The position numbers were made by a program, and so were the translations under genes. Of a DNA stretch of 64,000 nucleotides, positions 42,822 through 51,047 are shown one piece after another (position 1 is the first letter of the stretch; every line of letters begins with the position of its first letter). The DNA comes from SIG77 sp045589595 (GTDB lineage Bacteria; Verrucomicrobiota; Lentisphaeria; Victivallales; UBA1829): assembly GCA_045589595.1 (NCBI GenBank), contig JAZNPK010000037.1, positions 58,133-122,132 on the forward strand, read 5' to 3'. The notes below the pieces were generated by a model that saw only the letters and a program-made list of their open reading frames with translations, was not told the DNA's origin and made no database searches.

Positions 42822-43943
42822 ATGCTGCATTTTAGAACACTGATACTGTTGACGGTATTGTTTTTCTGTACGGCGGGTCTTGTACATGCCGATGCCGAAG
42901 CCAATGACGGAGAAGCAATGATCGCATTGCAGAAAGCTCAGGTCTTCGAAAACGAAAAAGACTACTCCGCCGCCGCAAAAAAATATCTGGCTGTGGAACT
43001 TTACAGCGAAGATCCTGTGGTGCAGACCAATGCGCTGCTCGCCGCCGCCCGGAATTACCGCCTCGCCTCCCAGTACGGCGATGAACTGGATGCGCTGCTC
43101 CGTCTGGTGAACGAACATGTGAACCGGATCAATTTTCAGCAGGTCATCACCCGTATGTTCCAGATCGGCGATGCGTTTTTTGACGGACACAGAGATCTTG
43201 CCGTGAAGTGGCTGCCGTTCATCTACGGCAAGAACCGCATGGAGGACGCCTATACCGCCGCCATCAAGCACGCACCGAGCGCACCGGAAGCCCCCAATGC
43301 TCTGCTCCGTCTGGCAATGATCCACAAGGAAGATAACAAACTGACGGAGGCTGTGGAAGAACTCCGCGCCATTATGGAAATGCACCCCGAAAGTGATGCC
43401 GCACGGTACGCTTATGTGGAACTCGCCGCCCTTTACTGTCTGCTGGCGGAAAAAGGCGATGGCGACGGCGCATGGGCGAAACAGGCAGTGGAACAGCTGG
43501 ATTCCTTTATCGCAAAATATCCCAACGATCCCGAGATCCCGTGGGCAAAACAGAAACGCGCTTATGTGGATACCCTGATCGCAAAACGCCTCTGCAATCT
43601 GGCGGAATTTTATCACCGGGAAGGCAAAGACGATGTGGCAAAAACATACCTGACGCAAGTCATTCGCGACTACGGGACAACGGAAAATGCCATCCCCGCA
43701 GAAAAACTTCTGGCGGAGATCGACTCCACCTATGTTCCCCCCGGACCCGGTGCGCCCCGTGAGAAAAATCCGGTGATCCAGCTGAAACGCAATACGATCC
43801 CGCTGGAAGATTCCCGTATTATCGAAGTGCCGGAAAACAGCAACGGCCGTTTCCTGCTGCCTGTTTACGATGTGAAGAAAAACAATGCCCGCGATTCACG
43901 CGACGCTTTACCCGAAAGTGTGGTTTCCGATGAAGACATTTAA
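42822..43943 (+). CDS. Exported TPR protein, BamD/YbgF-like
   Basis: 373 residues. The signal peptide (1-24, VHADA) has no clear lipobox. About seven TPR-like helix pairs follow, for example YSAAAKKYLAVELY, PNALLRLAMIHKEDNKLTEAVEELR and AVEQLDSFIAKYPNDPEI. The last has the F-I-x-x-Y-P-x-x-P pattern of BamD and YbgF proteins. The tail from about 305 is proline-rich and disordered. It overlaps the LptE-like gene by 14 bp, pointing to outer-membrane assembly. True BamD is a lipoprotein, so this may be a relative. Confidence 0.75.
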   Translation: MLHFRTLILLTVLFFCTAGLVHADAEANDGEAMIALQKAQVFENEKDYSAAAKKYLAVELYSEDPVVQTNALLAAARNYRLASQYGDELDALLRLVNEHVNRINFQQVITRMFQIGDAFFDGHRDLAVKWLPFIYGKNRMEDAYTAAIKHAPSAPEAPNALLRLAMIHKEDNKLTEAVEELRAIMEMHPESDAARYAYVELAALYCLLAEKGDGDGAWAKQAVEQLDSFIAKYPNDPEIPWAKQKRAYVDTLIAKRLCNLAEFYHREGKDDVAKTYLTQVIRDYGTTENAIPAEKLLAEIDSTYVPPGPGAPREKNPVIQLKRNTIPLEDSRIIEVPENSNGRFLLPVYDVKKNNARDSRDALPESVVSDEDI

Positions 43944-44457
43944 ATCATTTCTGATCCTTTGTGCGCTGGTCACCGGTGCGCTTTTTTCCACATCCTGCGG
44001 TTATCACATGGGATCCATGATGCATCCCCAGATCCAGACCATTGCCATCGCCGATATCCGGAATGATTCCAGAGAGCCGCTCCTGACTGCCTTTATGCGT
44101 CAGCAGCTCGCTGAACAGATCATGGTGGACGGCTCCCTCAAACTCGTCTCAAAGGAAAAAGCGGACTGCATCCTTTACTGCCACATTTCAAATGTCCAGA
44201 GCAGGACCGTCCGTGAAGACAGCGATGACGGGAAACAGGAAACATACCGTCCTTCGGAGATCAGCGTTACGGTCAACGGGGAATTTACGGTGCTTATTCC
44301 CGGCAGAAGTGAGCCGCTGATCCCCAAAAGAAAAATTTCCGGAAACTCCAATTATCAGTACGAATCCGACCCGCAGATCACCCGCATCAGCGGTTTGAAA
44401 CAGGCCTGTTACAACTTTGCCCGGATGGCGGTCCAGTACACCACTGAAGCGTGGTAA
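43930..44457 (+). CDS. LptE-like LPS-assembly lipoprotein
   Basis: 175 residues from the ATG at 43930; longer in-frame starts lie within the preceding gene. The lipobox ends STSCGYH, the family signature for LptE-type proteins (a Cys-Gly-Tyr after cleavage). The body has the expected alpha/beta pattern: IQTIAIADIRNDSREPLLTAFMRQQLAEQI, then ADCILYCHISNV and a late helix. LptE plugs the LptD barrel in the outer membrane. Its presence supports a Gram-negative envelope with LPS. Confidence 0.85.
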   Translation: MKTFKSFLILCALVTGALFSTSCGYHMGSMMHPQIQTIAIADIRNDSREPLLTAFMRQQLAEQIMVDGSLKLVSKEKADCILYCHISNVQSRTVREDSDDGKQETYRPSEISVTVNGEFTVLIPGRSEPLIPKRKISGNSNYQYESDPQITRISGLKQACYNFARMAVQYTTEAW

Positions 44458-44501
44458 TATCAGCACGGATTTTTGTTTACATTATTTTTTCAAAAGTTCA
44501 C

Positions 44502-44529
44502 TTGATATTTTTGGAAAGTGTGTTATATT
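44502..44529 (+). promoter_or_regulatory. Candidate promoter of recX
   Basis: TTGATA at 44502-44507, a 16-bp spacer and TATATT at 44524-44529. It lies in the 150-bp gap after the LptE-like gene. Confidence 0.6.
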
Positions 44530-44607
44530 GGCGTCTATCATCAGCGATGAACCCCGTTAACAACCGGTCGGCGGAGTGAAAAGAACTTACAGAAAACGGA
44601 ACGCTAA

Positions 44608-45090
44608 ATGGCCCAGTTACAGAAAAGAACTGCCTTGGATGTTGCAGCTGCTGCACTGAACCGTCGTGCATATACAAAAATGGAGTTGCGCAAGAAACTC
44701 TACCGGAAACCGGAGTTTGAACCGTCGGAGATCGAAGGCGCGCTGGCAAAACTTGAAGATATGAATTTTCTCTCTGACCGCCGTTATGCGGAGGACTTTA
44801 TCCGTATTATGCGGGGGCGTTCCTATGGTGACAGACGGATCTTTGAAAAGTTGACGCTGAAAGGCATCGACCGCGAACTTGTCAAAGAAGTGATGAATGC
44901 GGCTCAGGGAGAAAGAGATCCCCTTGATGACGCTATGGCATTGCTGGAACGCCGGGCCAGACGCCTGGACAATGTGGATGATGTTCAGAAACGGAATCAC
45001 AGGATCATGTGTATGCTTGCCGGACGGGGGTTCCCGCCGGATGTTATCTATAGAGCTATCGGACTTTGGAATAATCGCGAAAAATCATGA
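44608..45090 (+). CDS. recX: RecX family regulatory protein
   Basis: 160 residues made of three-helix repeats. The RecX signature YTKMELRKKLYRK with the following FLSDRRYAEDFI is at about 20-65, and GYGDRRI-like GRSYGDRRI follows. RecX inhibits RecA filaments. recA is not adjacent here. It overlaps the next gene by ATGA. Confidence 0.92.
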   Translation: MAQLQKRTALDVAAAALNRRAYTKMELRKKLYRKPEFEPSEIEGALAKLEDMNFLSDRRYAEDFIRIMRGRSYGDRRIFEKLTLKGIDRELVKEVMNAAQGERDPLDDAMALLERRARRLDNVDDVQKRNHRIMCMLAGRGFPPDVIYRAIGLWNNREKS

Positions 45091-46862
45091 ATCATTTGCG
45101 GCATTTGATCATCTGTCTGTCAGCCGTTATCGCAATTCTGACTGCGGGATGCAGCGGAGAAGACGGCACCGGAGAGGATCATGTGGTGATGAGTCTTGGT
45201 AAAAAAGTATCAACCATCGACCCCGCTCTTGCCGCCGATTTCCCCAGTCAGAGCCTCTGTGCCGCCTTTTACGATACGCTGATCCAGTACGATTACGATG
45301 CTCCCGGCTACCGTCTGGAACCTGCCATGCTCAAAGAAATGCCCGTACTGTTGGATGACGGGCTGACGTACCGCTGCACATTGCGTGACGATCTTTATTT
45401 TCAGGATGGACCCTGGTTTTCCTGTCGTTCCGACCGTAAAGTCACCAGCCGGGATGTGGTGTTTTCTCTGCTCCGGCTTGCGGATGGCAGACTGAATTCA
45501 CCCGGTTACTGGATCGTCCGCGATACCATCCGCGGGATTCCCGCCTTCCGGGAAAAAACTGTTGCCGCCGATCCCGGAGATATGAGTGTTTATGATGATC
45601 CGGTGGAGGGATTGGAAATCGTTGACGATCAGACATTTCTGATCAAATGCAGTAAGCGGGAGCCGCGCCTGTTTTATCTTCTTGCCATGCCCGGAAGTGC
45701 TGTTGTGTCCCGCCGCGCCGCGGATGCGGAGGGGAACGGTATTTTTTCGGAGCGCCCCTGCGGATCCGGTCCCTACTGCATGACGGAGTGGAAACGGGAT
45801 TATTCTGTGGAGATGGCACGCTATCCGGAGTACCGGCACGAGGTCAGCGGCGGCAAACGGTTGCCAAGCGCCGACCGGATCACCTGTTATCTTGTCCGGC
45901 AGGATGTATCTTCATGGCTGATGTTTCTTCAGGGGGAACTTGATTTTTATGCGTTGGGCGGGGAGCAGTTTCAGGCGCTCGTGAATGAAAAAGGGGAACT
46001 GGCGGACGCTTTGAAGGAACGGGGAATCCGGCTTCTGCGTTCTCCGCTGCTGGAAACAAGTTATATCGGGATGCACTTCAATGATCCCGTTCTCGGAAAA
46101 AATGCGGATCTGCGTGCCGCCCTTTCTCTGGCATTTGATAAAGAGATGCGTTCCATTCAGTCCGGCGGAAGATTTATTCCCGCATACGGCGCGGTGCCGC
46201 CGGGGATCGACGGCGCGCTGGAGGATGAGACCGGATCTTTCGGCAGACGCAATGTGGAACTGGCAAAAAAATATCTGGCGAAAGCCGGTTATCCGGGCGG
46301 GATCGATCCGGAAACGGGCAAGCCTCTGGTGCTGACTTTCGATCAGGCGGGAACGGATACGGCTTTTCAGCAGTTGGCGGAACTGATGGCGAATGATATG
46401 CGTGCCATCGGCATTGAGATCCGTGCCAATCTGAATACGCGCCCCCGTTTTCAGGCGAAACTTTCCTCCGGCGATATGCAGTTGTTCCGTTATTCCTGGT
46501 GTGCGGATTACCCCGATGCGGAAAACTTTCTCCAGCTCTTTTATTCCGGCAACGCGGGCGGATGCAACCGGGTCTGCTTCAGTGATCCGGAATATGACAG
46601 AATGTATGAGACCGTCCGGATCATGGACGATTCCCCGGAACGGACGGAACTTTACCGGAAGATGGGGCGTTATCTCCAGACCCGTTGTCCGTGGATCTTT
46701 GAATCCCACACCATGTCTTTTGTGCTGCATCATTCGTGGTTGAAGCAGTACCGCATCCATGATTTTGCGTTCAACCGCTGGAAATATCTTTCTGCTCCGG
46801 CGGATGAAAGAACGCAGACCCGCCGCAGTTTCGAGCCGCTGCCCATGTCGGCACTGCGCTGA
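45087..46862 (+). CDS. Oligopeptide-type ABC transporter solute-binding lipoprotein (family 5)
   Basis: 591 residues. The lipobox is LTAGC near residue 22. It shows the SBP_bac_5 pattern: early DPALAADFPSQSL and YDTLIQYD, then TSRDVVFSLLRL, GSGPYCMTEW, the long central lobe, and YPDAENFLQLFYSGN late. It binds a peptide or similar solute in the periplasm. The permease and ATPase genes that normally follow are absent; recX precedes by overlap and uppP follows after 100 bp with its own promoter. Confidence 0.93.
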   Translation: MNHLRHLIICLSAVIAILTAGCSGEDGTGEDHVVMSLGKKVSTIDPALAADFPSQSLCAAFYDTLIQYDYDAPGYRLEPAMLKEMPVLLDDGLTYRCTLRDDLYFQDGPWFSCRSDRKVTSRDVVFSLLRLADGRLNSPGYWIVRDTIRGIPAFREKTVAADPGDMSVYDDPVEGLEIVDDQTFLIKCSKREPRLFYLLAMPGSAVVSRRAADAEGNGIFSERPCGSGPYCMTEWKRDYSVEMARYPEYRHEVSGGKRLPSADRITCYLVRQDVSSWLMFLQGELDFYALGGEQFQALVNEKGELADALKERGIRLLRSPLLETSYIGMHFNDPVLGKNADLRAALSLAFDKEMRSIQSGGRFIPAYGAVPPGIDGALEDETGSFGRRNVELAKKYLAKAGYPGGIDPETGKPLVLTFDQAGTDTAFQQLAELMANDMRAIGIEIRANLNTRPRFQAKLSSGDMQLFRYSWCADYPDAENFLQLFYSGNAGGCNRVCFSDPEYDRMYETVRIMDDSPERTELYRKMGRYLQTRCPWIFESHTMSFVLHHSWLKQYRIHDFAFNRWKYLSAPADERTQTRRSFEPLPMSALR

Positions 46863-46898
46863 CTTTTTAAAAAATACGGACTTTTGACTGCGCATTGC

Positions 46899-46927
46899 TT
46901 GAAAAAACTTCTGCGGCAAGGTATATT
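46899..46927 (+). promoter_or_regulatory. Candidate promoter of uppP
   Basis: TTGAAA at 46899-46904, a 17-bp spacer and TATATT at 46922-46927, 35 bp before the GTG start. Confidence 0.7.
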
Positions 46928-46962
46928 CCAAAGATTTTAAATAAACAGACAGGACCGTATTT

Positions 46963-47772
46963 GTGGATATTCTTTTTTGGAAAGCGTTGTTGCAGGGGAT
47001 CGTGGAAGGCATCACGGAATTTCTGCCCGTCAGCAGTACCGGACACATGATCCTTGTGGATTCATTTTTGAAAATGGAAAAACCTTTTTCCGAGATGTTT
47101 GAAGTGGTGATCCAGCTCGGCGCGATCCTGTCGGTTGTGGTATATTTCCGGAAAAAGATCTTTGACGGTCTGTTCAGCAGTTTTCAGTCTCCGGCGTGGC
47201 AGTTGTGGAAAAAGGTGCTGGCAGCTCTTGTTCCGGCGCTGGTCCTCGGCGGTCTCTTCGGCAGCCTGATCCAGGAATTTCTGTTCAATCCCCTGACGGT
47301 TGCCGTGATGCTGGTCCTCGGCGGGATCGCACTTCTGATCGTGGAAGATCCCCGGGTCACGTCCCGGCAGAAATGCCATTTTGAAAATGTGGAACAACTG
47401 ACTTACCGCCGTGCCGTCGGGATCGGGCTCGCCCAATGTCTTGCCATGATCCCGGGAACATCCCGCAGTGCCGCCACCATTATCGGCGGTATGGGATTCG
47501 GCTGCAACCGTGCGCTCGCAGCGGAATTTTCCTTTTTTCTGGCGATACCCACGATGGCTGCGGCTTCCGCGTACAGCCTGTTGAAACATGCCACAGTCAT
47601 GGACCGGACGCAATGGATCGCGCTGGGGATCGGCTTCGTTACGGCGTTTTTTGTGGCGTGGGCAGTGATCGCGTTTTTTATGGCGTTTATCCGGAAACAC
47701 GATTTCAGAGTGTTCGGGTATTACCGGATCCTGCTGGGCGGCGTGATCCTGATTTGGATGTGTCTGAAATAA
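46963..47772 (+). CDS. uppP: Undecaprenyl-diphosphatase (UppP/BacA)
   Basis: 269 residues beginning with GTG at 46963. The two active-site segments are seen: EGITEFLPVSSTGHMIL near the N-terminus and PGTSRSAATI mid-protein. Eight or so membrane helices. It dephosphorylates undecaprenyl diphosphate to regenerate the envelope lipid carrier, linking functionally to the WecA-type transferase in this window. Followed after 18 bp by a two-component pair. Confidence 0.96.
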   Translation: MDILFWKALLQGIVEGITEFLPVSSTGHMILVDSFLKMEKPFSEMFEVVIQLGAILSVVVYFRKKIFDGLFSSFQSPAWQLWKKVLAALVPALVLGGLFGSLIQEFLFNPLTVAVMLVLGGIALLIVEDPRVTSRQKCHFENVEQLTYRRAVGIGLAQCLAMIPGTSRSAATIIGGMGFGCNRALAAEFSFFLAIPTMAAASAYSLLKHATVMDRTQWIALGIGFVTAFFVAWAVIAFFMAFIRKHDFRVFGYYRILLGGVILIWMCLK

Positions 47773-47790
47773 TGCGGGGAGTCTGTAAAT

Positions 47791-48363
47791 ATGGATAAGT
47801 TTCTGACAACAAATGATGCGGCAAAATATCTCGGTGTGTCCCGGTCGAGCCTTTCCAACTGGATCCGGCAGGGACTTCTCAAGGGCGGCGTGACGCCCGG
47901 CGGACATTACCGTTTTACACTGGAGGAACTGGATGATTTTGCCCGTCAGCGCGGTCTGACTCCGGCTGAAAATCCCGCCGCTGCCAATGAACCAGCAAAA
48001 ATCCTGCTGGTGGATGATGACGAAGCGTTCCGCGAATTTGTGACGGATGCCCTCACCGTCTTTTCCGGATACGAGATCCGGGAGGCGGAAGACGGGATGA
48101 AAGGCGCACTGATGATCGGCTCATGGAAACCCGATCTTGTGATTTTGGATGTGCGTATGCCCCGTATGGACGGCAGAGAACTGCTCCGGTTGATCCGGGC
48201 GGAAACGACCGATATGCCCGTGATTATTGCAAGCGCACATCTTTCGGAGGAACTGACGACGGATCTCCAGACAATGCAGCCGGAGATCATTCTGGAAAAA
48301 CCGGTTCATCTGGCAAAACTGATCGCTGCAATTCAGAAAATCCTGGACCTTCAGCTTGCATGA
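47791..48363 (+). CDS. Response regulator with N-terminal excisionase-type HTH
   Basis: 190 residues in an unusual order. Residues 4-56 are a helix-turn-helix of the MerR/excisionase type (LTTNDAAKYLGVSRSSLSNWIRQG, then GGHYRFTLEELDDF). A short linker follows, and 70-188 form a receiver domain with acidic pocket VDDD (75-77), phosphoryl Asp120 in ILDVRMP, Ser148 and Lys170 in LEKP. It partners the kinase encoded next, to which it is joined by ATGA overlap. Target genes are unknown; uppP, 18 bp upstream, is in the same direction. Confidence 0.93.
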   Translation: MDKFLTTNDAAKYLGVSRSSLSNWIRQGLLKGGVTPGGHYRFTLEELDDFARQRGLTPAENPAAANEPAKILLVDDDEAFREFVTDALTVFSGYEIREAEDGMKGALMIGSWKPDLVILDVRMPRMDGRELLRLIRAETTDMPVIIASAHLSEELTTDLQTMQPEIILEKPVHLAKLIAAIQKILDLQLA

Positions 48364-49763
48364 AAACGCCCAATGCCAGAACACTCCGCAGTATTTTTGC
48401 CGTGATCTGCCTGTTGGGGCTGGCGGCATTTCTGCTGATCGAGAGCCGACTTGTTCTGCGCTATTTCGCCGACCGGTCCGCTGAACTTGACCGGATGGAA
48501 CTGCAGTTCGCTTATGTGCTGGACTGCCGTCACGCACTGGATCTGGTGATGACCGCAGCGCCGGAAGAACTGCCGCAGAAACTCAATGAACTGAAAACAT
48601 CTGCCGCCGTACTGGAAAACGGCGATGCGTTCCGGCTTCAAATCGCCGCTCTGCAAAAAAATCCGACCCGTCAGCAGTTTCAGGCTGCGGCGGAGGCACT
48701 CCAACAGATCGAGTTCAATGCCGCCAATGTCATTTGCGGAGCAGGGCGGCAGAATGATGATATGCTGTACCGGACATTTCTCAAGGGAACCGTATTCCTG
48801 ATCCTGTTTGCACTGCTGCTGCTTGCAGGTTATACATTTGTTTCCAGACATCTCCGCAAAGCCCTCCAGAGTCTGCGTGACGGTACTCGGGAATTGCGGA
48901 ACGGCAATCTGGATTACCGATTCCGTGAGATCACGCCGGATGAGATCGGGGAGGTCAAGTACGATTTCAATATGATGTCACGCCGGATCGAACAGCAGTC
49001 TGCCGAACTCCTGAACGCCAATCAGGGACTGCGTGAACAGGCGGAAAAGTTGATTGAGGCGCATCAGCACAAGGACCGTTTTCTTTCCAATATGAGCCAC
49101 GAACTGCGGACACCGCTGAATTCCATTATCGGTTTTTCCGAACTGATCGAAGCCCGGGCGGGGAAACTGACGCCCGAAAAAGAACTGGGATACGCCAAAC
49201 GGATCCTTACCGCCGCCGGACATCTGCTCTCCCTGATCACTGCGTTGCTGGATCTGGCAAAATCAGGTGCCGGTACATTGAAAGCCGTACCCGCCGATAT
49301 GGATCTCTCTTTCACCATCGCAGAAATGTGCGAAATGCTGTCGCCTCTTGCCGCAAAGAAAGGGCTTGAAGTGAAGTGTGATATTGAACCGGATCTGCAT
49401 ATTTGCGCCGATGCCCGTATGATCCGGCAGATCTTCATCAACCTGTTCGGCAATGCGGTCAAATATACATTTGAAGGTTTTGTGGCTGTCCGGCTGAAAC
49501 GGACCGGAAATGTTTACCGGATGGAGATCGAAGACAGCGGCATCGGGATCCCTGAAAAGGAACAGAAAAATCTTTTCCGGGATTTCTACCGGGTGGAAAG
49601 CGCCGCCAATATTGCCGTGGATGGTGTGGGGATCGGTCTCGCGCTCAGCCGCAGACTCGCCGCACTGAACAACGGGACCATCAATTTTACCAGCGTGGAG
49701 GGAAAAGGCTCCACTTTTGTACTGGAACTTGAGGCGGAAAAGGCAGATCAGGCATCCGGATAA
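48360..49763 (+). CDS. Membrane sensor histidine kinase (HAMP, HisKA, HATPase)
   Basis: 467 residues from the ATG at 48360; the frame open further upstream lies inside the regulator gene. Two transmembrane helices (about 9-28 and 140-160) flank a helical periplasmic sensor of about 110 residues. A HAMP-like linker with NGNLDYRFREI follows. The phospho-accepting His247 is in SNMSHELRTPLN, and the ATP domain has NLFGNAVKYT, EDSGIGIPEKE and GVGIGLALSRR. It works with the preceding regulator. The 3' end overlaps the convergent tsaE gene by 16 bp. Confidence 0.95.
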   Translation: MKTPNARTLRSIFAVICLLGLAAFLLIESRLVLRYFADRSAELDRMELQFAYVLDCRHALDLVMTAAPEELPQKLNELKTSAAVLENGDAFRLQIAALQKNPTRQQFQAAAEALQQIEFNAANVICGAGRQNDDMLYRTFLKGTVFLILFALLLLAGYTFVSRHLRKALQSLRDGTRELRNGNLDYRFREITPDEIGEVKYDFNMMSRRIEQQSAELLNANQGLREQAEKLIEAHQHKDRFLSNMSHELRTPLNSIIGFSELIEARAGKLTPEKELGYAKRILTAAGHLLSLITALLDLAKSGAGTLKAVPADMDLSFTIAEMCEMLSPLAAKKGLEVKCDIEPDLHICADARMIRQIFINLFGNAVKYTFEGFVAVRLKRTGNVYRMEIEDSGIGIPEKEQKNLFRDFYRVESAANIAVDGVGIGLALSRRLAALNNGTINFTSVEGKGSTFVLELEAEKADQASG

Positions 49764-50182
49764 GTGATGCTGATAAGCCGTTCTTCCTCCCCTTTGTGTT
49801 CGATCCGCAGGACAATGGTCCGGGCAGGGAGAATATCTTCGAGCCGTTCGGGCCACTCCAACAGCGTCATGGCAGACTTGTCATAGAGAAATTCGTCGAT
49901 CCCGAAAGCGTACGCCGCATCGGAGTTGTCAATGCGGTAAAGATCCAGATGATAAAACATCTTTCCGTTGTACGGATATTCCTGAACGATGGTGAATGTG
50001 GGGCTGCTGATGGGTTCTGTAATGCCCAGTCCCCGTGCGAAACCACGGGCAAAAACAGTTTTTCCTGCACCCAGATCTCCATAGAGAGCCAATACGGATC
50101 CCGGCGGCAGATTCTGTGCCAACCCGGAGGCGAAAGTTTCTGTTTCACCGGCGGAATGTGATTCAAATATTTCAGTTTTCAT
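49748..50182 (-). CDS. tsaE: tRNA threonylcarbamoyladenosine biosynthesis ATPase TsaE
   Basis: 144 residues from the ATG at 50182; an in-frame ATG at 50233 lies inside thiL and is not needed. Walker A is GDLGAGKTVFARGFARGLG. YHLDLYRID and LEWPER are family motifs. It works with TsaB and TsaD on the t6A modification at position 37 of ANN-decoding tRNAs. The start overlaps thiL by 11 bp, and the 3' end overlaps the histidine kinase on the other strand. Confidence 0.95.
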   Translation of the reverse strand: MKTEIFESHSAGETETFASGLAQNLPPGSVLALYGDLGAGKTVFARGFARGLGITEPISSPTFTIVQEYPYNGKMFYHLDLYRIDNSDAAYAFGIDEFLYDKSAMTLLEWPERLEDILPARTIVLRIEHKGEEERLISITYPDA

Positions 50183-51047
50183 GATGGAAATGATCGTATC
50201 CTTTCTCCTGAAGATCCTGCGGACCGGCTTCAAAGATCCCTGCTTTTGTCAGCGGTACATCCGGAAAACACCATGCCTTTTCCAGCGCATCACATTTTTC
50301 CGGCGGTACTGCAATAAGCAGTTCATAATCTTCGCCGTCGTATAATTTTTCTTCGCCGGTGGCACCGTCGCGCCCCGGAATATGTGCCAGTTCTGTAATT
50401 TCTGCCGTAATGCCGGAGGCTGCTGCGAAACGGGCGAGATCCTTTGCCAATCCATCGGAAACATCCATCATGGCGCAGGTGTAAACTCCGGCAAGAAAAC
50501 GGGCCTGTTCCAGACGCGGTCGGAACGTCAGGTGATGTCCGGTGGGGAAGGAGCGCCCGAAGGAACCGGTCACATAAAGAACATCTCCGGCTTTTGCGTT
50601 GCTCCGCAGACAGAGTTTCTCTTTTTCAACATACCCGAGAATGGTCAGGCTTGCAGTTTTGCCCGGTACCGGACTCCGGGCAACATCGCCGCCGATCACG
50701 GAGATCCCGTTCGCCGATGCAAGGTCTTCCAGCGCCCGGTTGAATGCATCCAGCCACGCTTCATCCAGCGGATTCAGTGCCAGTGTAACGAGTGCATGAG
50801 CGGGGCGTCCGCCCATAGCGGCAATATCGCTGATGTTCCGGTTCAGCAGTTTGACGGCGACTTTACCGGGATCGGTCCCCGGCAGAAAATGCACATCTTC
50901 CAGCACCTGATCCGCAGCCGCAAGCAGCCATGTTCCATCCTGTGATCCGGAGTCGAGAACTGCCGCGTCATCACCGATCCCGGTAATCACATCACTGCGG
51001 CGGCTGAACAATGCCGCCATATTCCGGGTCAGGAGTTCCTCATTCAT
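50172..51047 (-). CDS. thiL: Thiamine-monophosphate kinase
   Basis: 291 residues. The N-terminal GIGDDAAVL metal/ATP motif is at about 20-28, DVHFLPGT next, and RNISDIAAMGGRPAHALVTL supplies the AIRS-type fold signature. GGDVARSP and MMDVSDGLAKDL follow. It phosphorylates thiamine monophosphate to the active diphosphate cofactor, which the split transketolase in this window requires. Overlaps miaB by 4 bp. Confidence 0.95.
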   Translation of the reverse strand: MNEELLTRNMAALFSRRSDVITGIGDDAAVLDSGSQDGTWLLAAADQVLEDVHFLPGTDPGKVAVKLLNRNISDIAAMGGRPAHALVTLALNPLDEAWLDAFNRALEDLASANGISVIGGDVARSPVPGKTASLTILGYVEKEKLCLRSNAKAGDVLYVTGSFGRSFPTGHHLTFRPRLEQARFLAGVYTCAMMDVSDGLAKDLARFAAASGITAEITELAHIPGRDGATGEEKLYDGEDYELLIAVPPEKCDALEKAWCFPDVPLTKAGIFEAGPQDLQEKGYDHFHHEN

